Below, in pieces: positions 59,801 through 64,000 of a stretch of 64,000 nt of DNA. Made by a program: the position numbers and the translations under genes. Under the pieces are notes generated by a model that was not told the origin of the DNA, ran no database searches, and saw only the letters and a program-made list of their open reading frames with translations. The stretch comes from Arabidopsis thaliana (lineage: Eukaryota > Streptophyta > Magnoliopsida > Brassicales > Brassicaceae): NCBI RefSeq assembly GCF_000001735.4, contig NC_003070.9:1922001-1986000 (forward strand). Reading direction: 5' to 3'. How positions within the stretch are numbered: the stretch's first letter is position 1; every line of letters starts with the position of its first letter.

Positions 59801-62800
59801 GACATTACCCATGTATAAACATATTGGCATAATCCTTTGATCTTTTATGAATTGCAGCGACACTGGATTTAGTTCTTAGTTTTGGTGCTTGGAAGAGCCT
59901 AAAGTTTTCCCAAATTATGCGGTACATCACAAAATTTTTAATGGCAGCCATGTGGGCCATCATGTTGCCAATTACTTACTCGAAGTCAGTCCAGAATCCT
60001 ACTGGACTAATAAAGTTCTTCAGCAGCTGGGTTGGGAGTTGGCTTCACCGGTCGTTATACGACTATGCTATTGCCTTGTATGTCTTACCAAATATTTTGG
60101 CTGCTGTGTTTTTCTTACTTCCACCTCTGCGGAGAATCATGGAGCGATCAAACATGCGGATTGTCACACTTATCATGTGGTGGGCTCAGCCAAAATTGTA
60201 TATTGGTAGAGGAATGCATGAAGAAATGTTTGCACTTTTCAAGTAAGCAAAAATGATGTTATTCATTGTAGTTTTCTTCTCAATTTTTCCTTATAATCCT
60301 CTTTCTCCTGGATCCTGAGAGAAACTTCAGCAAACTGCTGTTCTTTTCTGGATGCATTGTTCTTATTGTTTCAAACAGTTTATTGCTGCAAAATTGGCCA
60401 TGGTATGATAATATTGGTCACAACTTTGTTGATGCTTCCAAATGATTAATATTTCTGCTCAATTCATGATGTCTTAGGTATACATTCTTTTGGGTCATGC
60501 TGTTACTTAGCAAGCTCGCTTTCAGCTACTATGTGGAGGTGAATTAGCATCTTATGCTGAAACTTATAACTCAATTTTTTTCTACTGATGAATGTAGATT
60601 CTCATGTTTACCGTTTATAATACCCTTATTTAGTTTCATAATCTTTCACTTTGTGATGTCTATTGAGCAGGTTGTAGTCGTAATTATCATCTAAGCCTTT
60701 TCTATAAGCATCCTTTTGTTGCCGCTATATTTTAACATTTACTATTGATGATGCCTGGACAGATATTACCACTTGTCAACCCAACTAAGTTAATATGGGA
60801 TATGCATGTCGTAAATTACGAGTGGCATGAGTTCTTTCCAAATGGTAGTGATCTTTACTCATAGCATCCTCATGCATGGCTATCAACTACTTTTTTAATT
60901 AACAGAATATATGATATTCATGCAGCCACTCATAACATTGGGGTAATCATCGCCATATGGGGTCCAATTGTCTTGGTAAGTAATCTGTGTTGATTAACTT
61001 GAAAAGAATATTTCCAATACCCTGAAGTTTGTGATTCATATTTAGGTTTACTTTATGGATACGCAAATATGGTATGCCATATTCTCTACTCTTTTTGGAG
61101 GGATATATGGAGCCTTCAGCCATCTCGGGGAGGTAATTGTTGCACTTCTCTTAGTACGGAAAATTTTATAAATGAAAATCTTATGTGACAACAAGTTTGT
61201 GATTCCCCAACATTCTGTATATTTTTCTTCTTTAACCTCCATTTTTACTTTTGCAGATACGCACACTTGGAATGTTGCGGTCCAGATTTAAAGTTGTTCC
61301 ATCTGCTTTCTGTTCTAAACTTACACCGTTACCTCTAGGTCATGCAAAGAGAAAGCACTTGGTATTAGCCACACATACAAATTTAATTGATAAGATAGTG
61401 TACGCCAACAAGTTTCGGTTTGTGGGTGAAAATGTAACATTTGAGTAATGCAGGACGAAACGGTGGACGAAAAAGACATTGCGAGGTTCTCACAGATGTG
61501 GAATAAGTTCATACATACTATGCGGGATGAAGATCTGATCAGCGATAGGTTTGAGGACTTTTTGTTTCTCTTTTATAGAGTCATCACAATTACCTTCTAA
61601 GTTCGTTTCATAAACATACTCGTGTTCTTTACTTCTTTGATGTGTAGGGAAAGAGATTTGCTACTTGTACCTTCGTCTTCTGGAGATGTTACTGTTGTGC
61701 AATGGCCTCCTTTCTTGCTTGCTAGCAAGGTAAATAAGACAGCTCTCTCAATAACCTCTTCACGCCATCAATTATCTCTTCTTTGCTGAATTGTGGTTAC
61801 CTTTTGGTAACAGATTCCAATAGCATTAGACATGGCTAAAGATTTCAAGGGAAAAGAGGACGTTGACTTATTCAAGAAAATCAAAAGCGAATACTATATG
61901 CATTACGCAGTGGTTGAGGCTTATGAAACCGTGAGAGACATAATATATGGCCTTCTTCAAGATGAATCTGATAAGAGGTGAGTATTTTTTTTTTTCCACT
62001 TCATTATTAAAATTGGCCCCAACATCTAATTGTGGATGGCCTACTAACTATACTACTGCTGTCTCCCAATCTATATAGGATTGTAAGGGAGATTTGCTAC
62101 GAAGTAGATATTAGCATCCAACAACACAGATTTTTAAGTGAATTCCGGATGACTGGTATGCCTTTGCTCAGTGACAAGCTAGAGAAATTCTTAAAAATCC
62201 TGGTAATGTAAATATAGATTGTTTTTTCTCGTTCAATGCCAATAATTATCATTTGTTTATGTTAATTCACTCCCCCTCTCTAAATTAAATTTGGTCCTGT
62301 TGACAGCTAAGTGATTATGAGGAAGATGATTACAAGTCTCAGATTATCAATGTTCTCCAGGATATTATTGAAATCATCACCCAGGATGTCATGGTTAACG
62401 GTCACGAGTAAGTCTTGATAGTTCATATGTAAAAAGTTTGCCTCATTTTCTATGCAAGAAAATCTCCTCTGCTTTTCTTCTTTCTAGTTTCCAACAATCC
62501 TTAAATGTGTAAGCCCAAAAACTCGTCCATGAAACATGCTTTGTCATTCTACCTGTAGAATCCTTGAAAGGGCTCATTTACAGAGTGGTGATATTGAAAG
62601 CGACAAGAAAGAACAAAGGTTTGAAAAGATAGATCTTAGTTTGACTCAGAACATATCCTGGAGGGAAAAGGTACGTAATTGTTTTTTGTCTGATGTGAAC
62701 AGCCATATCTCCTGCTTTTGGATCTCATTCTTTCGTTCTAATTTTGTAGGTTGTAAGACTTTTGTTACTTTTGACTGTTAAAGAATCCGCAATAAATATC

Positions 62801-64000
62801 CCTCAAAGTTTGGAAGCTCGTCGTCGTATGACATTCTTTGCAAATTCCTTATTCATGAATATGCCAGATGCTCCCCGAGTTCGTGACATGTTATCCTTTA
62901 GGTACATGTTTTAGCTTACTACCTGAAGAAATATGCTATCGAATCACAACTTTGATAAATAAGAGTTAGACATGATCCAAGTCTTCTTCTATTTTTCAGT
63001 TGGTTCATGGAGAATACAACTTTTAGATGATCTTGAAAGCAAGTAACAATTGTTTTCCAAATTATTTGTGTAGTGTCTTAACTCCTTATTACAAAGAGGA
63101 TGTTCTCTATTCGGAGGAAGAACTGAACAAGGAAAACGAAGATGGAATAACTATTTTGTTTTACCTACAGAGGATATATCCTGGTAAGCTTCTATTTGGT
63201 GCTTTTTAAGTGTTTATAACAAATTTAAAGTTTACTGAATGAAAATGACTGCATAACAGAGGAATGGTCAAACTATTGCGAACGTGTAAATGATTTGAAA
63301 CGCAACTTATCTGAGAAAGACAAGGCAGAGCAACTCCGCCAATGGGTATCTTATAGAGGCCAGACTCTTTCAAGGACAGGTATACTATCAGAACGTTGTA
63401 GGATTTTCTGACTTGTTCTACTCGCTCTGCGATCGCTAATATTCCTCACTATTTCTAGTTAGGGGAATGATGTACTACAGAGTGGCTCTCGAACTTCAAT
63501 GTTTCCAGGAATACACTGAAGAAAACGGTTTGAACTTATCCTTCATTCTCAATATTGAATGTTTTAACCTTACAGATATTGTGGTTTGGCCTTCTCTGCC
63601 TAAGTATCCTCCACTACTTCATTTAGTTGTCAAAGTTAATCTTGCTTGTGAAGAAGATTGTTTTATGAACTCTATTTTCTTCTTGCAGCTACCAATGGTG
63701 GCTATCTTCCCTCAGAATCAAATGAAGATGATCGAAAGGCTTTTAGTGACCGTGCACGAGCTCTTGCAGATTTAAAATTTACATATGTCGTGTCCTGTCA
63801 GGTCTATGGGAACCAGAAAAAGTCAAGTGAAAGCCGAGACCGGAGTTGTTACAATAACATTTTACAGCTCATGCTAAAGTAAGAAAGTTCTCTTGTTTGA
63901 AATCAAAACTTCATATGCTTATTCTTCTAGCTTAGTTTTAATTATACATTATGGTTAGGTATCCGTCATTGCGTGTTGCCTATATAGATGAAAGGGAGGA
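56762..64000 (+). CDS. CALS7: Callose synthase 7, 5' part (cut by window end)
   Basis: 1,3-beta-glucan (callose) synthase GSL7, At1g06490, which deposits callose in sieve plates of phloem. I traced 32 exons in frame, from 56762-56996, 57085-57185 and 57322-57434 to 63459-63527, 63689-63878 and 63959 onward; the largest is 59858-60242. They give about 1260 of roughly 1950 residues. In order: an N-terminal cytosolic region with the Vta1-like [16 protein letters not shown] block type; an FKS1 domain 1 near residues 330-420 ([20 protein letters not shown]); the first transmembrane cluster, about 500-770; and the start of the glucan synthase domain from about 1000 ([43 protein letters not shown]). 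The rest lies beyond the window. Start: the ATG of [13 protein letters not shown]. Confidence 0.96.

Overview
The window is nuclear plant DNA. Its AT-rich spacers, short introns with GT..AG borders and gene content and order match Arabidopsis thaliana chromosome 1, roughly loci At1g06290 to At1g06490; locus names are recalled from memory, not looked up. I rebuilt exon structures by hand from splice sites and reading frame. Every intact spliced gene below closes in frame at a sensible length, except the last, which runs off the window.

Layout: 0.4-8.2 kb holds a tandem pair of peroxisomal acyl-CoA oxidases (ACX3, ACX6) with identical exon lengths. 8.6-12.0 kb holds an unknown small basic protein, a heavy-metal-associated isoprenylated protein and a two-Agenet-domain protein. 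13.5-18.4 kb holds a tandem pair of ER-type acyl-lipid delta-9 desaturases (ADS4 and its neighbour), separated by a repeat-rich spacer with a PIF/Harbinger-like MITE and a hairpin element. 18.4-22.8 kb is a gene-poor accessory stretch: a decayed organelle-type initiator tRNA-Met copy, poly(T) insertions flanked by direct repeats, and a frameshifted duplicate of the GPI mannosyltransferase PIG-B. 23.1-51.5 kb is dense with genes: ribosomal L1-like protein, the GSK3 kinase GSK1/BIL2, Rab GTPase ARA2, class II trehalose-phosphate synthase TPS7, an unknown charged protein, thylakoid protease FTSH8, a PORR organelle RNA-binding protein, a CAF1 deadenylase, peroxisomal ACD31.2 and a DMT-type sugar/phosphate transporter. 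A small membrane protein at 52 kb is followed by about 3.8 kb of AT-rich spacer with a hAT-like MITE, then an intact nuclear tRNA-Ile(AAU). 56.8-64 kb carries the first 32 exons of callose synthase 7 (GSL7).

The genes are independent plant transcription units rather than one pathway. Three of the proteins (ACX3, ACX6, ACD31.2) carry readable PTS2 peroxisomal signals, and the two oxidases and two desaturases all handle fatty acyl groups. I saw no CRISPR array, phage, operon-type cassette or convincing new system. The most interesting signals are the two substitutions at conserved sites in ACX6, the unlisted-looking PIG-B pseudogene, the organelle tRNA relic, two tail-only retroinsertion-like scars, a duplicated exon inside ACD31.2, and an upstream ORF overlapping the CALS7 start.
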